From contig NZ_JACIJG010000002.1 of assembly GCF_014199265.1 (NCBI RefSeq), forward strand, positions 248,001 through 312,000: a stretch of 64,000 nucleotides of DNA, in the 5' to 3' direction. The notes under the pieces were generated by a model. It was not told where the DNA came from and made no database searches. It saw nothing but the letters and a program-made list of their open reading frames with translations. Position numbers and translations under genes: made by a program. The stretch is from Brucella daejeonensis. GTDB taxonomy: Bacteria; Pseudomonadota; Alphaproteobacteria; Rhizobiales; Rhizobiaceae. This document shows positions 19,151 through 28,009 of the stretch, in pieces. Positions within the stretch are counted from its first letter, which is position 1, and every line of letters starts with the position of its first letter.

Positions 19151-20680
19151 ATGATAAAGAAAGTTCTGAAAACCGCTCTGCTGGCATCCGCCCTATCGGC
19201 GGTCGCATTTGCGTCCACTCCGGCCTTTGCGGCTGGAAAGCTCACCATTTCGTCGCCGCAGGATCCGGGCAGCTGGGACCCGATCGATACGTTTCTGGTC
19301 AATTGGGCGTCGGTAGCGACCAATATCTTCGACGGGCTGGTTTATCGCGGCCCCGATCTGAAAATCGTTCCGGCCCTCGCTACCTCCTGGGAGGAACTGG
19401 ACGGTGGCAAGCGCATACGCTTTCATCTGCGCGAAGGTGTCAAGTTCCATGACGGCGAGCCTTTCAATGCAGAAGCCGTGAAGTTTACCTTCGAGCGCCT
19501 GCTCGGAGACGAAGGTGCCAAGGGTCCGCAGCGTTCCAACTATATCGCTATCGACAAGGTGGAGGTCATCGACGACAAGACGGTTGATTTTCACCTTAAG
19601 TCGCCCGATCCGGTTCTGGTTACCAAGCTGGCCGGTTATGGCGCCATGATCGTTCCACCGAAATACATCACCGAAAAGGGCGATGATTATTTCAATAGCC
19701 ATCCGGTTGGTACAGGTCCGTTCAAGTTCGTTTCATACGAGCCGAAGGTCAATATCAAACTCGAGGCTTTCGCCGACCACTGGGGTGGCGCGCCGAAGCT
19801 TTCGGAAGTCGAGTATCGCTTCATTACCGAGCCTTCCACCGCCGTTGCGGAACTTCAAGCCGGGCGCGTCGACCTTGTCATCCCGCCAACCATTCCGATC
19901 GGCATGATCCCGACGATTGAGGGCGATCCGAAACTGGAACTGGCAACCGCCGCAGGGCCATCGGTTTACGCACTGCGCTTCAACACGCGCGACGGCATCA
20001 CCAAGGACGAACGCGTTCGCAAGGCGCTCATCATGGCCGTGGACCGCAATGCCATCATCCAGTCGATCCTCGCCGGTCAGGCTGAAGCGATCGCAAGCTT
20101 CCAGGGATCGCTTTCCTTCGGTTTCGATCCGAAGATGAAGCCGCTTCCTTACGATCCGGAACAGGCCAAGAAGCTGCTTGCGGAAGCAGGTGTTCAGCCG
20201 GGTGCTACGGTGCAGATCGATGTGCGCGGCCAGGATGCGAGCTTTAACGAAGTTGCCCAGGCTGTCGCAAGCTTCCTGCAGATCGTCGGTATCAACGCAA
20301 GCATCAAGCCTTACGATACCAATGTTCTGCTCAACGACATCATCCCGCAGGGCAAAACCGGCGCAATGTTCCAGCAGGCCTGGGGCGGCTGGACCTTCGA
20401 TTACGATAATACCGCTTACTCGATGTACCATTCCGGTGAAAAGTGGAACCCGTATGACAAGGACGAAAAGCTGGACAAGATGCTGGAAGCACAGCGTTCG
20501 GTTCTCGACCGTGGCGAGCGTGAGAAACTGCTTCAGGAAATCGCGCATTACGCCGCCGACCGCGCTCTGGAAATGCCGCTCTACAACCTGAAGGCAATCT
20601 TCGGCGTCAACAAGCGCGTGAAGAATTTCGTGCCGGTTCCAGATAGCCGTCTGCGTCTCACGGACGTGACCGTCGAGTAA
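19151..20680 (+). CDS. Peptide ABC transporter substrate-binding protein (family 5)
   Basis: Periplasmic binding protein of 509 residues, GsiB/DppA class. A signal peptide of about 27 residues ends in AFA-AGK. The body shows family 5 hallmarks: ALATSWEELDGGKRIRFHLREGVKFHDGEPFNAEAVKFTFERL near residues 74-116 and DERVRKALIMAVDRNAIIQ near 286. AAAGGGGAAAATA gives a strong ribosome site. The family binds di-, tri- or oligopeptides or nickel; the neighbouring 5-oxoprolinase and peptidase favour peptides. Ligand not determined. Confidence 0.9.
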   Translation: MIKKVLKTALLASALSAVAFASTPAFAAGKLTISSPQDPGSWDPIDTFLVNWASVATNIFDGLVYRGPDLKIVPALATSWEELDGGKRIRFHLREGVKFHDGEPFNAEAVKFTFERLLGDEGAKGPQRSNYIAIDKVEVIDDKTVDFHLKSPDPVLVTKLAGYGAMIVPPKYITEKGDDYFNSHPVGTGPFKFVSYEPKVNIKLEAFADHWGGAPKLSEVEYRFITEPSTAVAELQAGRVDLVIPPTIPIGMIPTIEGDPKLELATAAGPSVYALRFNTRDGITKDERVRKALIMAVDRNAIIQSILAGQAEAIASFQGSLSFGFDPKMKPLPYDPEQAKKLLAEAGVQPGATVQIDVRGQDASFNEVAQAVASFLQIVGINASIKPYDTNVLLNDIIPQGKTGAMFQQAWGGWTFDYDNTAYSMYHSGEKWNPYDKDEKLDKMLEAQRSVLDRGEREKLLQEIAHYAADRALEMPLYNLKAIFGVNKRVKNFVPVPDSRLRLTDVTVE

Positions 20681-20738
20681 AATAGTTGATACGGCAAGCC
20701 GGTTTATCGGCTTGCCGCAGCATTCTGGAGGCGCTCTG

Positions 20739-21662
20739 GTGGCCGGATTTCTCATAAAACGAATTTTGCAGGCGTTGTTCGTGCTGGTCGCGATGACGCT
20801 GCTCGTCGCATTTGCGATCCGCCTTACCGGCGATCCTGCACTGATGTTGACACAGGGCGCGGGCAGTATAACCGAAGCCGATCTTGAGCGTATTCGTGAA
20901 GGGCTTGGCCTTAACCAGCCATTCCTTGTTCAGTACTGGCAATTCCTCAAGGGGCTGTTCACACTTGATCTTGGGCGGAGTTTCCTCGGCGGCACCAAGG
21001 TTTCAGTCCTTGTTGGAAGCGCTTTGCCGGCGACGTTGATGCTGGCCTTCGCATCGCTGTTCGTTTCCATCGTGATCTCGGTGCCGTTGGGGATCAAGGC
21101 TGCGGTATCGCGCGGCAAGTGGGCGGACCAGCTCATCCGCGTCTGCTCGCTTATCGGTCTGTCGTTTCCAAATTTCTGGCTCGCCACCATGCTGGTGCTG
21201 CTGTTCGGCATCTATCTGCAATGGCTGCCGCCAAGTGGCATGACCGGTGTGGCGAGTTTCGTCATGCCAGCGCTGACCATGGGTATCATTCTTACAGCAA
21301 CCAATGTTCGCCTGGTCCGCACCTCAATGCTCGAGACGCTGCAATCGCAATATATCATGGTGGCGCGAGCCAAAGGGCTGAGCGAAAACAAGGTCCTTTA
21401 CAAACATGCGCTGCGCAATTGCGCCATTCCGCTGATCACCTATATCGGTCTTCAGTTTGGCGGGCTTCTGGGCGGTATCGTCGTGGTCGAGCGCGTATTC
21501 AACTGGCCGGGCATGGGAACGCTCGCATTCGATGCCGTCGCCGGACGCGATTACCCGGTTCTGCAGGCCACGATAGCAATTCTCTCGATGCTGATTATCG
21601 GCGTCAATTTACTGGTAGACATCGCTTACGGCCTTGTCGATCCGCGCATTCGTACGGAATAG
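20739..21662 (+). CDS. Peptide ABC transporter permease 1 (DppB-like)
   Basis: Permease of 307 residues with the DppB-type N-terminus (FLIKRILQALFVLVAMTLLVAFAIRLTGDPA), a long first periplasmic loop, and the EAA loop ARAKGLSENKVLYKHALRNCAIP. GTG 20739 has GGAGG seven bases upstream; a TTG at 20712 is in frame but has no ribosome site. It pairs with the next permease, whose gene starts 5 bp after its stop. Confidence 0.9.
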   Translation: MAGFLIKRILQALFVLVAMTLLVAFAIRLTGDPALMLTQGAGSITEADLERIREGLGLNQPFLVQYWQFLKGLFTLDLGRSFLGGTKVSVLVGSALPATLMLAFASLFVSIVISVPLGIKAAVSRGKWADQLIRVCSLIGLSFPNFWLATMLVLLFGIYLQWLPPSGMTGVASFVMPALTMGIILTATNVRLVRTSMLETLQSQYIMVARAKGLSENKVLYKHALRNCAIPLITYIGLQFGGLLGGIVVVERVFNWPGMGTLAFDAVAGRDYPVLQATIAILSMLIIGVNLLVDIAYGLVDPRIRTE

Positions 21663-21667
21663 GGCCC

Positions 21668-22522
21668 ATGGCAACCAGAATCTCAACGCTTCAGCTTTCC
21701 CGCTTCGCGAGCCTGGAATTCGTTGTCGGTTTCCTGTTGACCGGCGCGATCTGTCTGGCTGTGATCTTCTCCGGTTATCTGTTTCCGTCAGGCGCGAACA
21801 AGATCGATCTTCTGGCCCGGCTAACCCCGCCATTCGTCAATCCGGCGCATATTTTCGGCACTGATCCGCTTGGGCGCGATGTTCTGGCGCGTGTCATCAT
21901 TGGCGGCAAGATCTCACTGTTTGTCGGCTTTGTCTCTGTTGTCGGCTCGGTAATCGTCGGTACCGTCATGGGATTGGTTGCCGGTTATTATCGCGGCTTC
22001 TGGGATATGGCGCTGATGCGCTTTGTGGATGTGCAGCTTGCCATGCCGTTCATTCTGCTCGCGATCACCTTTATGGCCATTCTCGGTGGCGGCTTGGTCA
22101 ATACGATCATCTTGCTGATCGTGTCGCAATGCGTGCAATATGCCCGCCTTGTGCGCGGTTCCGTGCTGTCCTTGCGTGAACGTGAGTTTATCCTGTCGGC
22201 ACGCGCCATCGGAGTGAAGGACAGGCGCATTATCTTCCAGCATCTGCTGCCGAACTTGCTTGGGCCGGTCATCGTTTTGATGACGCTCAATGTCGCAAAC
22301 AACATTCTGCTGGAATCCAGCCTGACCTTCCTCGGTTTCGGTATCGATGCAACCATTCCAAGCTGGGGGGGAATGCTCGCCGACGGCCGCACCTATCTCC
22401 AGACGGCATGGTGGGTAAGCCTTTTTCCCGGCCTTGCCATTCTATTCACCGTGCTCGGCCTCAACCTTCTTGGCGACTGGCTGCGCGACAGCCTTGATCC
22501 AACCGGCAGAACCTCCCGATGA
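21668..22522 (+). CDS. Peptide ABC transporter permease 2 (DppC-like)
   Basis: Permease of 284 residues. The DppC-type hallmark HIFGTDPLGRDVLARVIIGGKISLFVG lies near residues 62-88 and the EAA loop ARAIGVKDRRIIFQHLLPNLLGP follows near 180. ATG 21668 is chosen because it gives the usual DppC N-terminus; the frame is open far upstream inside permease 1. Its stop overlaps the peptidase start by four bases (ATGA). Confidence 0.9.
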   Translation: MATRISTLQLSRFASLEFVVGFLLTGAICLAVIFSGYLFPSGANKIDLLARLTPPFVNPAHIFGTDPLGRDVLARVIIGGKISLFVGFVSVVGSVIVGTVMGLVAGYYRGFWDMALMRFVDVQLAMPFILLAITFMAILGGGLVNTIILLIVSQCVQYARLVRGSVLSLREREFILSARAIGVKDRRIIFQHLLPNLLGPVIVLMTLNVANNILLESSLTFLGFGIDATIPSWGGMLADGRTYLQTAWWVSLFPGLAILFTVLGLNLLGDWLRDSLDPTGRTSR

Positions 22523-24264
22523 GCATGATTTTCGAGAAGACCTATGCGCGTTCAGTCAACGTTTTGATCGAACGCTTTGCGAAGCCTGAAATGCGTGGCG
22601 CCAAAATAGAGGCGTGGTTGTTCGATGATGAGCCGAGCCGTTATGCAGCGGAGACGAAACTGCGCGAAGCAGGCGTCGATGCGCGTCTGCGTTCAGCCTA
22701 CAAGCCACTTTTGCATTTCTTTCTTGAAGAGGTCGATGGCCCCGCATTGAAGTCGGTGTCCATCCGCTATCCGCGTCACGATGCGTGTGTGGATAACCGC
22801 TTTCTGCTGGAAACCTATCCGCTTTCCGCGCTGCTGCCGCAGGCGAAGGTAAGCTTTGCTGCTTCAGGCAAGGACGACTTTATTTACGAAGTCGATCTTG
22901 TTTTTGCCGATGGCCGCAATGAAAGCCATCGCGTTTTTGCGCCGAACCGCGTGCATGAAGACTTCATTGGTGAGAGGCTCGTCTCTCCGACCGGCTGGCT
23001 GATTGTCGAACATCAAGGCCAGATGGAAAACGCACGCTTCGAGACAGCCTATGAAAAGCTGTTTCACGACACGATCTCCACGATTGCGGACCATGACTGG
23101 GGTAGGGGTGAACCTTATTTTGACGAACTGAACATTTCGGTCAGCCTGCCGATCACCGACCGCCGTCTGCCTTACGACGAAGAAGTGTTGAGCCTTACCG
23201 AAGCGCTGCACGAGGATATTTATTTCTCGCTGCTGGAAATTTTCCAGAAGAAATCCGGTCGTCCGGTCGGGGACCGTGGTTTGCAGCCGGGCCAGATCGT
23301 TCCGGAAGTACGCTTTCTCGATACCGAAGCTTCAGTGAAGGTCGAAACGCGTCCGCTTTCGACAACCGATGCACTGACCGCGGAACAGGTGTTGGACAAG
23401 GCGCAAGCCCCGCTTTCTGCCGATCAGATACGCCGCGAACTGGTAAAGCTTGGCGGCGCGCCATTCGAAGCGCGGACGCGCTCGGGCCGTACAGTCCGCG
23501 CAAGCTATGTTGCAGGTCACCACGCGTCGATGATGATCAGCGCGGGCCAGCACGCAAATGAGACGACAGGTATCGTTGGCGCTTTGCGTGCTGCAAGTCG
23601 TCTGGTGCAGCTAGACGGGGCGCATTTCACGATTTCGCCACAGGAAAATCCCGACGGATACGAAATCCACAAACGCCTTTGTATGCTACAGCCGCATCAT
23701 ATGCATCATGCTGCACGATACACCGCCTTGGGCGACGATCTCGAATATCGCAGCGGCGAAAACCTTTATGAAAAAGCGATCCGCGTCGAGGCCGAGGCCC
23801 GCACCGGCGCGAAGCTCCACGTCAATTTGCACGGCTATCCTTCGCATGAATGGACGCGACCGCTGTCGGGTTATGTTCCGCGTTCCTTTGCTATGTGGAC
23901 GCTGCCCAAGGGCTTTTTCCTGATCATTCGGTATCATCCATCGTGGGAAAAGGAGGCAGAGCAACTTATCGATCATGTGACCAGGCATCTCGGCGCAATC
24001 GACGGTCTTCTTGACTACAATGACGCGCAGATACGGCTTTTCGAGCAGCACGCTGGCGAAACGGGCTTCCGCATCATCAACGGCTTCCCGTGTCTGGTCG
24101 GCGTCGATGATCGCCACACAGTGCCGTTGACGTTGATTACCGAATATCCCGATGAAACCGTCTACGGCGATGCCTTCATAAAGGGACATACCGCACAGAT
24201 GGAAACGGTTCTCTCGGCGTATGATGCGTTGCAGCTTCTCTTCCCGAGCAAGCCGCTAGCCTGA
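22519..24264 (+). CDS. M14-type zinc carboxypeptidase-like protein
   Basis: Protein of 581 residues. The C-terminal part has the zinc-binding pattern of M14 carboxypeptidases: H345 and E348 in GQHANETTG, then NPDGYE, then H438 in HVNLHGYPSHEW. A later ITEYPDET segment could carry the catalytic Glu. The N-terminal 300 residues match no domain I recognise. It has no signal peptide, so it should act in the cytoplasm on imported peptides. It is translationally coupled to the importer permease, which ties it to that substrate. Which bond it cuts is unknown. Its stop abuts the stop of the convergent ATPase gene. Confidence 0.75.
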   Translation: MSMIFEKTYARSVNVLIERFAKPEMRGAKIEAWLFDDEPSRYAAETKLREAGVDARLRSAYKPLLHFFLEEVDGPALKSVSIRYPRHDACVDNRFLLETYPLSALLPQAKVSFAASGKDDFIYEVDLVFADGRNESHRVFAPNRVHEDFIGERLVSPTGWLIVEHQGQMENARFETAYEKLFHDTISTIADHDWGRGEPYFDELNISVSLPITDRRLPYDEEVLSLTEALHEDIYFSLLEIFQKKSGRPVGDRGLQPGQIVPEVRFLDTEASVKVETRPLSTTDALTAEQVLDKAQAPLSADQIRRELVKLGGAPFEARTRSGRTVRASYVAGHHASMMISAGQHANETTGIVGALRAASRLVQLDGAHFTISPQENPDGYEIHKRLCMLQPHHMHHAARYTALGDDLEYRSGENLYEKAIRVEAEARTGAKLHVNLHGYPSHEWTRPLSGYVPRSFAMWTLPKGFFLIIRYHPSWEKEAEQLIDHVTRHLGAIDGLLDYNDAQIRLFEQHAGETGFRIINGFPCLVGVDDRHTVPLTLITEYPDETVYGDAFIKGHTAQMETVLSAYDALQLLFPSKPLA

Positions 24265-25023
24265 TCACAGATAATAGATGCCGATACGATTGCCGTCGAT
24301 CATTTCGACGGCAATTTCCATCTCATAAATATCTCGCAGAATATCCGGTTGAATGAGTTCTTCCGGCGATCCCTGATGCACGACCTTGCCGTTACGCATG
24401 GCAACGATATGGTCGGAATAGCAGGACGCGAAATTGATGTCGTGCAGCACCAGCACAACGGTCTTGCCCAGATCGTCCGCCGCACGCCGGAGCAACTTCA
24501 TCATTGAAGCCGAATGTTTCATATCCAGATTGTTGAGCGGTTCGTCGAGCAATACATAATCGGTATCCTGACACAGTACCATCGCGACGAAGGCGCGCTG
24601 CCGCTGCCCGCCCGAAAGCTCATCCAGAAAGCGTTCGCCAAGTTCTCCAAGCCCCAGATAACCGATTGCCCGTTCCACATGATCGTGGTCTTCGCGGGTC
24701 GGACGCCCCTTGGAATGCGGATAGCGGCCGAACGTTACAAGATCGCGCACGGTCAGGCGCGAGTTGATGGCATTTTCCTGTCTTAAGATCGAAAGACGCT
24801 TTGCCAGCACATCGCCCGGCGTGGTCGCAACATCCAGTCCATCTACCGTAACCCGACCTTTATCCATTGGCAGAAGCCTGCTGACCATGGACAATAAAGT
24901 GGATTTGCCAGCGCCGTTCGGCCCTATGATCGATGTGATGCCGCCTGCGGGCAATTGCAGTGACACGCCATCGACGACGATGGTGCCGTTATAGGATTTG
25001 CTGACCTGACTTATTTCGATCAA
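24265..25023 (-). CDS. Ferric-siderophore ABC transporter ATP-binding protein (CeuD/FatE-like)
   Basis: ATPase of 252 residues, FecE/FepC class: Walker A GPNGAGKST (about residues 34-42), Q-loop RQENAINSRLTVRDLV, signature LSGGQRQR, Walker B YVLLDEPLNNLDMK and switch His in VLHDINFASCYSDHIVAM. It starts at a TTG (25023) that overlaps the permease stop by four bases, after AAGGGGGAACG. Last gene of the siderophore operon. No terminator can fit after it, because the next base belongs to the convergent peptidase gene. Confidence 0.9.
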   Translation of the reverse strand: MIEISQVSKSYNGTIVVDGVSLQLPAGGITSIIGPNGAGKSTLLSMVSRLLPMDKGRVTVDGLDVATTPGDVLAKRLSILRQENAINSRLTVRDLVTFGRYPHSKGRPTREDHDHVERAIGYLGLGELGERFLDELSGGQRQRAFVAMVLCQDTDYVLLDEPLNNLDMKHSASMMKLLRRAADDLGKTVVLVLHDINFASCYSDHIVAMRNGKVVHQGSPEELIQPDILRDIYEMEIAVEMIDGNRIGIYYL

Positions 25024-25973
25024 CGTGCGTTCCCCCTGACGAGAAGGATAATGAAGACGAGTCCACCCAGAAATTCGATGATGACGCTGAGCGCGGTGTT
25101 GAATGAGAAGGCGCGTTCGAGAATGGTCTGCCCTCCGACAATGCAGAGAATGGCGAGCAAGACTGCAATTGGCAGAACGATCCGGTGCTTTGATGAAGGC
25201 GCTATCATATAGGCCAGGTTGGCGACCAGCAGACCGAAGAAAGTAATTGGGCCGACGAGTGCTGTCGATACCGAAACAAGTATTGTGACGGTCAGCAGGA
25301 TGCGATGTACCACGCCTCTATGATCGACGCCGAGATTGATCGCCGGGTCGCGCCCGAGTGTTAGGACGTCGAAGACATTCAAAAAAAGCAGCCCGTAGAG
25401 TGTAACGATTGCGACGATGATCGTCGCAAGAAGCACGATGTCTGCGTTGATGCTGTTGAAGCTCGCAAAGAAGCGGTCCTGCAGCACGGCAAATTCATTC
25501 GGGTCTATCATGCGCTGCATGAAATTGGACAGGCTGCTGAAAAATACACCGAACACGATACCTACCAGCATGATGAGGTGCAGACTGCGCGCAACACCGG
25601 AAAACAACCAAGCGTAGAGCAGGCTTGCGAATACCGCCATGATTACGGTTTCAGCGAAAAAACGGGCGTTGGGTCCGATTCCGTTGATATGAACAGCGCC
25701 AAAGACAAATACGGCAACCGTCTGGATAAGGATGTATAGAGCATCGAAACCCATGATCGACGGGGTCAGGATACGATTGCCGGTGACGGTCTGAAACAGC
25801 ACGGTGGAGACCGCAATCGAGTATGCGACCAGTATCATGGCGGCGAGCTTCGTGCCGCGGAAGCCCAGGGTAAACGCCCAGTTTCCCTTGGCTCCCAGAG
25901 TCATAAAAGCAGCGCAGGCGACAATAACCGATATCGCAAGAAATGAGATGACGAAGCCGGGACGTTTAAGCAA
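25020..25973 (-). CDS. Ferric-siderophore ABC transporter permease 2 (CeuC/FatC-like)
   Basis: FecCD-family permease of 317 residues with about nine to ten hydrophobic segments. It carries the family segment FDALYILIQTVAVFVFGA and the GPITFFGLLVANLAYMI loop that contacts the ATPase. The start is a TTG at 25973 after GAGGATCGC, overlapping the previous gene by eight bases. It forms a heterodimer with the product of the gene upstream. Confidence 0.88.
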   Translation of the reverse strand: MLKRPGFVISFLAISVIVACAAFMTLGAKGNWAFTLGFRGTKLAAMILVAYSIAVSTVLFQTVTGNRILTPSIMGFDALYILIQTVAVFVFGAVHINGIGPNARFFAETVIMAVFASLLYAWLFSGVARSLHLIMLVGIVFGVFFSSLSNFMQRMIDPNEFAVLQDRFFASFNSINADIVLLATIIVAIVTLYGLLFLNVFDVLTLGRDPAINLGVDHRGVVHRILLTVTILVSVSTALVGPITFFGLLVANLAYMIAPSSKHRIVLPIAVLLAILCIVGGQTILERAFSFNTALSVIIEFLGGLVFIILLVRGNAR

Positions 25974-26928
25974 GGCGCGATCCTCGACGCAAAAGCAGAC
26001 AGAGGAATATCGCGCTTCCCGCGACTCCCATCATCGTGCCGATGGGAATTTCATACGGGAACCGGATCAGGCGTCCGACAATATCGCAGGCGAGAACCAG
26101 TCCGGCGCCGAGAACAGCCACCCACGGCACGGCGCGGCGCATATTATCTCCGATGAACATGCTCACCACATTAGGTATAATGAGACCAAGAAACGGGATC
26201 ATGCCGACAGTCACCACGACACAGGCGCTGATCATCGAAACGATGATGAGTCCGAGTGTCACGACGCGGCGATAGTCGAGGCCCAGATTTGTCGTAAAAT
26301 CCCCTCCCATACCCGCGACGGTAAATCGGTCGGCGGCAACATAGGCAATGACCGTGAGGAAGAAGGAAAGCCAGAGCAACTCGTAACGCCCGCGCAGGGC
26401 ACCGGAAAAATCGCCCGTCGTCCATGAATTGAGCGATTGCAGAAGATCGAAACGATAGGCGATGAATGTCGCGACCGCGCTGACGACGCCGCCCAGCATG
26501 ATACCAACAAGCGGTACGACCAGAACGGATCGCAAGGGGATGCTGCGCAGGATGTGGAGAAAAAGGGCCGTACCGGCAAGTGCCGTGACGAAAGCGACCA
26601 GCATCTTGCCAAAGACCGGTGTATCGGGCGCGAACAGAATGACCAGAAGGATGCCGAGGCTTGCTGATTCAACCGTGCCTGCGGTAGACGGCTCGACAAA
26701 GCGGTTGCGGGTCAGCATCTGCATGATCATGCCCGCGACCGCCATCGACATCCCAGCAAGAATAATGGCGAGCGTGCGGGGTATGCGGCTGATCAATAGC
26801 ACTTCTGTCGCGCGGTCCGTCCGGCCAGTGCCGAAAAGAGTGTCAAGCGACACGTCGCTGACGCCGATAAACAGGCTTATGAATGCCAGTACGACAATGA
26901 CAACGATGGTTGTGGCGAGTGCCTTCAC
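25966..26928 (-). CDS. Ferric-siderophore ABC transporter permease 1 (CeuB/FatD-like)
   Basis: FecCD-family permease of 320 residues. Family features are SRIPRTLAIILAGMSMAVAGMIMQMLTRNRFVEPSTAG near residues 47-84 and the coupling loop GMIPFLGLIIPNVVSMFIG. The start is GTG 26928, with AGGAACTGAGC just upstream. The binding-protein gene ends 78 bp upstream, and a hairpin (26962-26987) lies in that gap. Confidence 0.9.
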   Translation of the reverse strand: MKALATTIVVIVVLAFISLFIGVSDVSLDTLFGTGRTDRATEVLLISRIPRTLAIILAGMSMAVAGMIMQMLTRNRFVEPSTAGTVESASLGILLVILFAPDTPVFGKMLVAFVTALAGTALFLHILRSIPLRSVLVVPLVGIMLGGVVSAVATFIAYRFDLLQSLNSWTTGDFSGALRGRYELLWLSFFLTVIAYVAADRFTVAGMGGDFTTNLGLDYRRVVTLGLIIVSMISACVVVTVGMIPFLGLIIPNVVSMFIGDNMRRAVPWVAVLGAGLVLACDIVGRLIRFPYEIPIGTMMGVAGSAIFLCLLLRRGSRLA

Positions 26929-26961
26929 GCTCAGTTCCTGTATTCATGCCTTATCGTGAAC

Positions 26962-26987
26962 TCGGGTCACATATCGCGGGGACCCGA
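26962..26987 (-). other. Intercistronic hairpin after the binding-protein gene
   Basis: TCGGGTC at 26962-26968 pairs with GACCCGA at 26981-26987 around a 12-base loop. There is no T tract, so this is more likely a 3'-protecting structure that keeps the binding-protein message abundant than a terminator. Confidence 0.5.
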
Positions 26988-27006
26988 ACCGACTGGGTCG
27001 AAAAGA

Positions 27007-27936
27007 TTATTTCGCCTTGTCGAATGCTTCGGAAAGCTGCTGGATCGTATCGTGCAGCGCGCCCAGACCACCGCCGACGAGATACCAGTTCTGTGCGTTC
27101 AGATAGACGACCTGCCCCTTCTTCCAGGCATTGGTCTGGCGTACGAGGTCATTGTCGATAAGCTGTTTGGCGGATGAACCTTCACGGCCGATGGCTGCGT
27201 CCCGGTCGAGCACGAAAAGCCAGTCGGGATTGGTTTCGAGAATGAATTCCGAGCTGATCGGCTGGCCGTGATTGCCGACCGAAAGGTCGGGCGCAGCGGG
27301 CTCGACGCCAAAACCGTCATGCAGCACGCCGAAACGGGAGCCGGGACCATAAGCGCTGACCCTGCCGCCGGAAGTCAAGATCATCAGGCCCTTGCCTCTG
27401 CCCTTCGCCTTGTCTTTCAGCGAAGCCAGTTCGCTATTGAGCTGATCGATTTCTGCCTTGGCTTCCGCTTCCTTGGCAAAAACCTTGCCGAGTTTCTCGA
27501 CATTGGCTTCGATACCCGAAATAAATTCCCTGGTCGGAACTGTAAGATCGATGGTCGGCGTTATTTTCGCCAGTTCACCATATTTAGCAGCCGAGCGTCC
27601 GCCGACGATAATGAGGTCGGCTTCCACAGCATTGACGGCTTCGTAGTCCGGTTCGAAAAGCGTGCCGACCTTTGCGTAATCGGCGTTGTCGTATTTTTTC
27701 AGATATTCCGGGAAAGAGATACCGCCGGGGACACCGATGACTTTGACACCGAGGCGGTCGAGATTATCAAGCGTTGCGAAATCGAACACGACCACCTTTT
27801 CGGGATTGGCTGCGACTGCCGTTTCGCCCTGCGCATCTTTGACGGTAATCTCGGCTGCGTTTGCGCTGGAGGCGAGCGCTGTGGCAACAAGTGCCGCACC
27901 GACTAGACGGGCGGCATCTCGGCTGAATTTCAGCAT
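27007..27936 (-). CDS. Catechol-siderophore binding protein (CeuE/FatB-like)
   Basis: Periplasmic class III binding protein of 309 residues with a signal peptide ending ANA near residue 27. The C-terminal half closely follows Campylobacter CeuE: RFGVLHDGFGV, ISSEFILETNPDWLFVLDRDAAIG and NAQNWYLVGGG. In CeuE a His and a Tyr in these segments coordinate iron directly when linear (tetradentate) catechol siderophores are bound; here they are H206 and Y285. ATG 27936 follows GAAAGGACTG; the ATG at 27957 would add seven residues without a ribosome site. The ligand is probably a linear enterobactin-type or bis-catechol ferric complex. Confidence 0.85.
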   Translation of the reverse strand: MLKFSRDAARLVGAALVATALASSANAAEITVKDAQGETAVAANPEKVVVFDFATLDNLDRLGVKVIGVPGGISFPEYLKKYDNADYAKVGTLFEPDYEAVNAVEADLIIVGGRSAAKYGELAKITPTIDLTVPTREFISGIEANVEKLGKVFAKEAEAKAEIDQLNSELASLKDKAKGRGKGLMILTSGGRVSAYGPGSRFGVLHDGFGVEPAAPDLSVGNHGQPISSEFILETNPDWLFVLDRDAAIGREGSSAKQLIDNDLVRQTNAWKKGQVVYLNAQNWYLVGGGLGALHDTIQQLSEAFDKAK

Positions 27937-28009
27937 GACAATCAGTCCTTTCGTCAATCTTGCGATTTATAGTCCAGTTTTCTTCCGGTCAAAGCCGGAC
28001 GGAGGAAAT

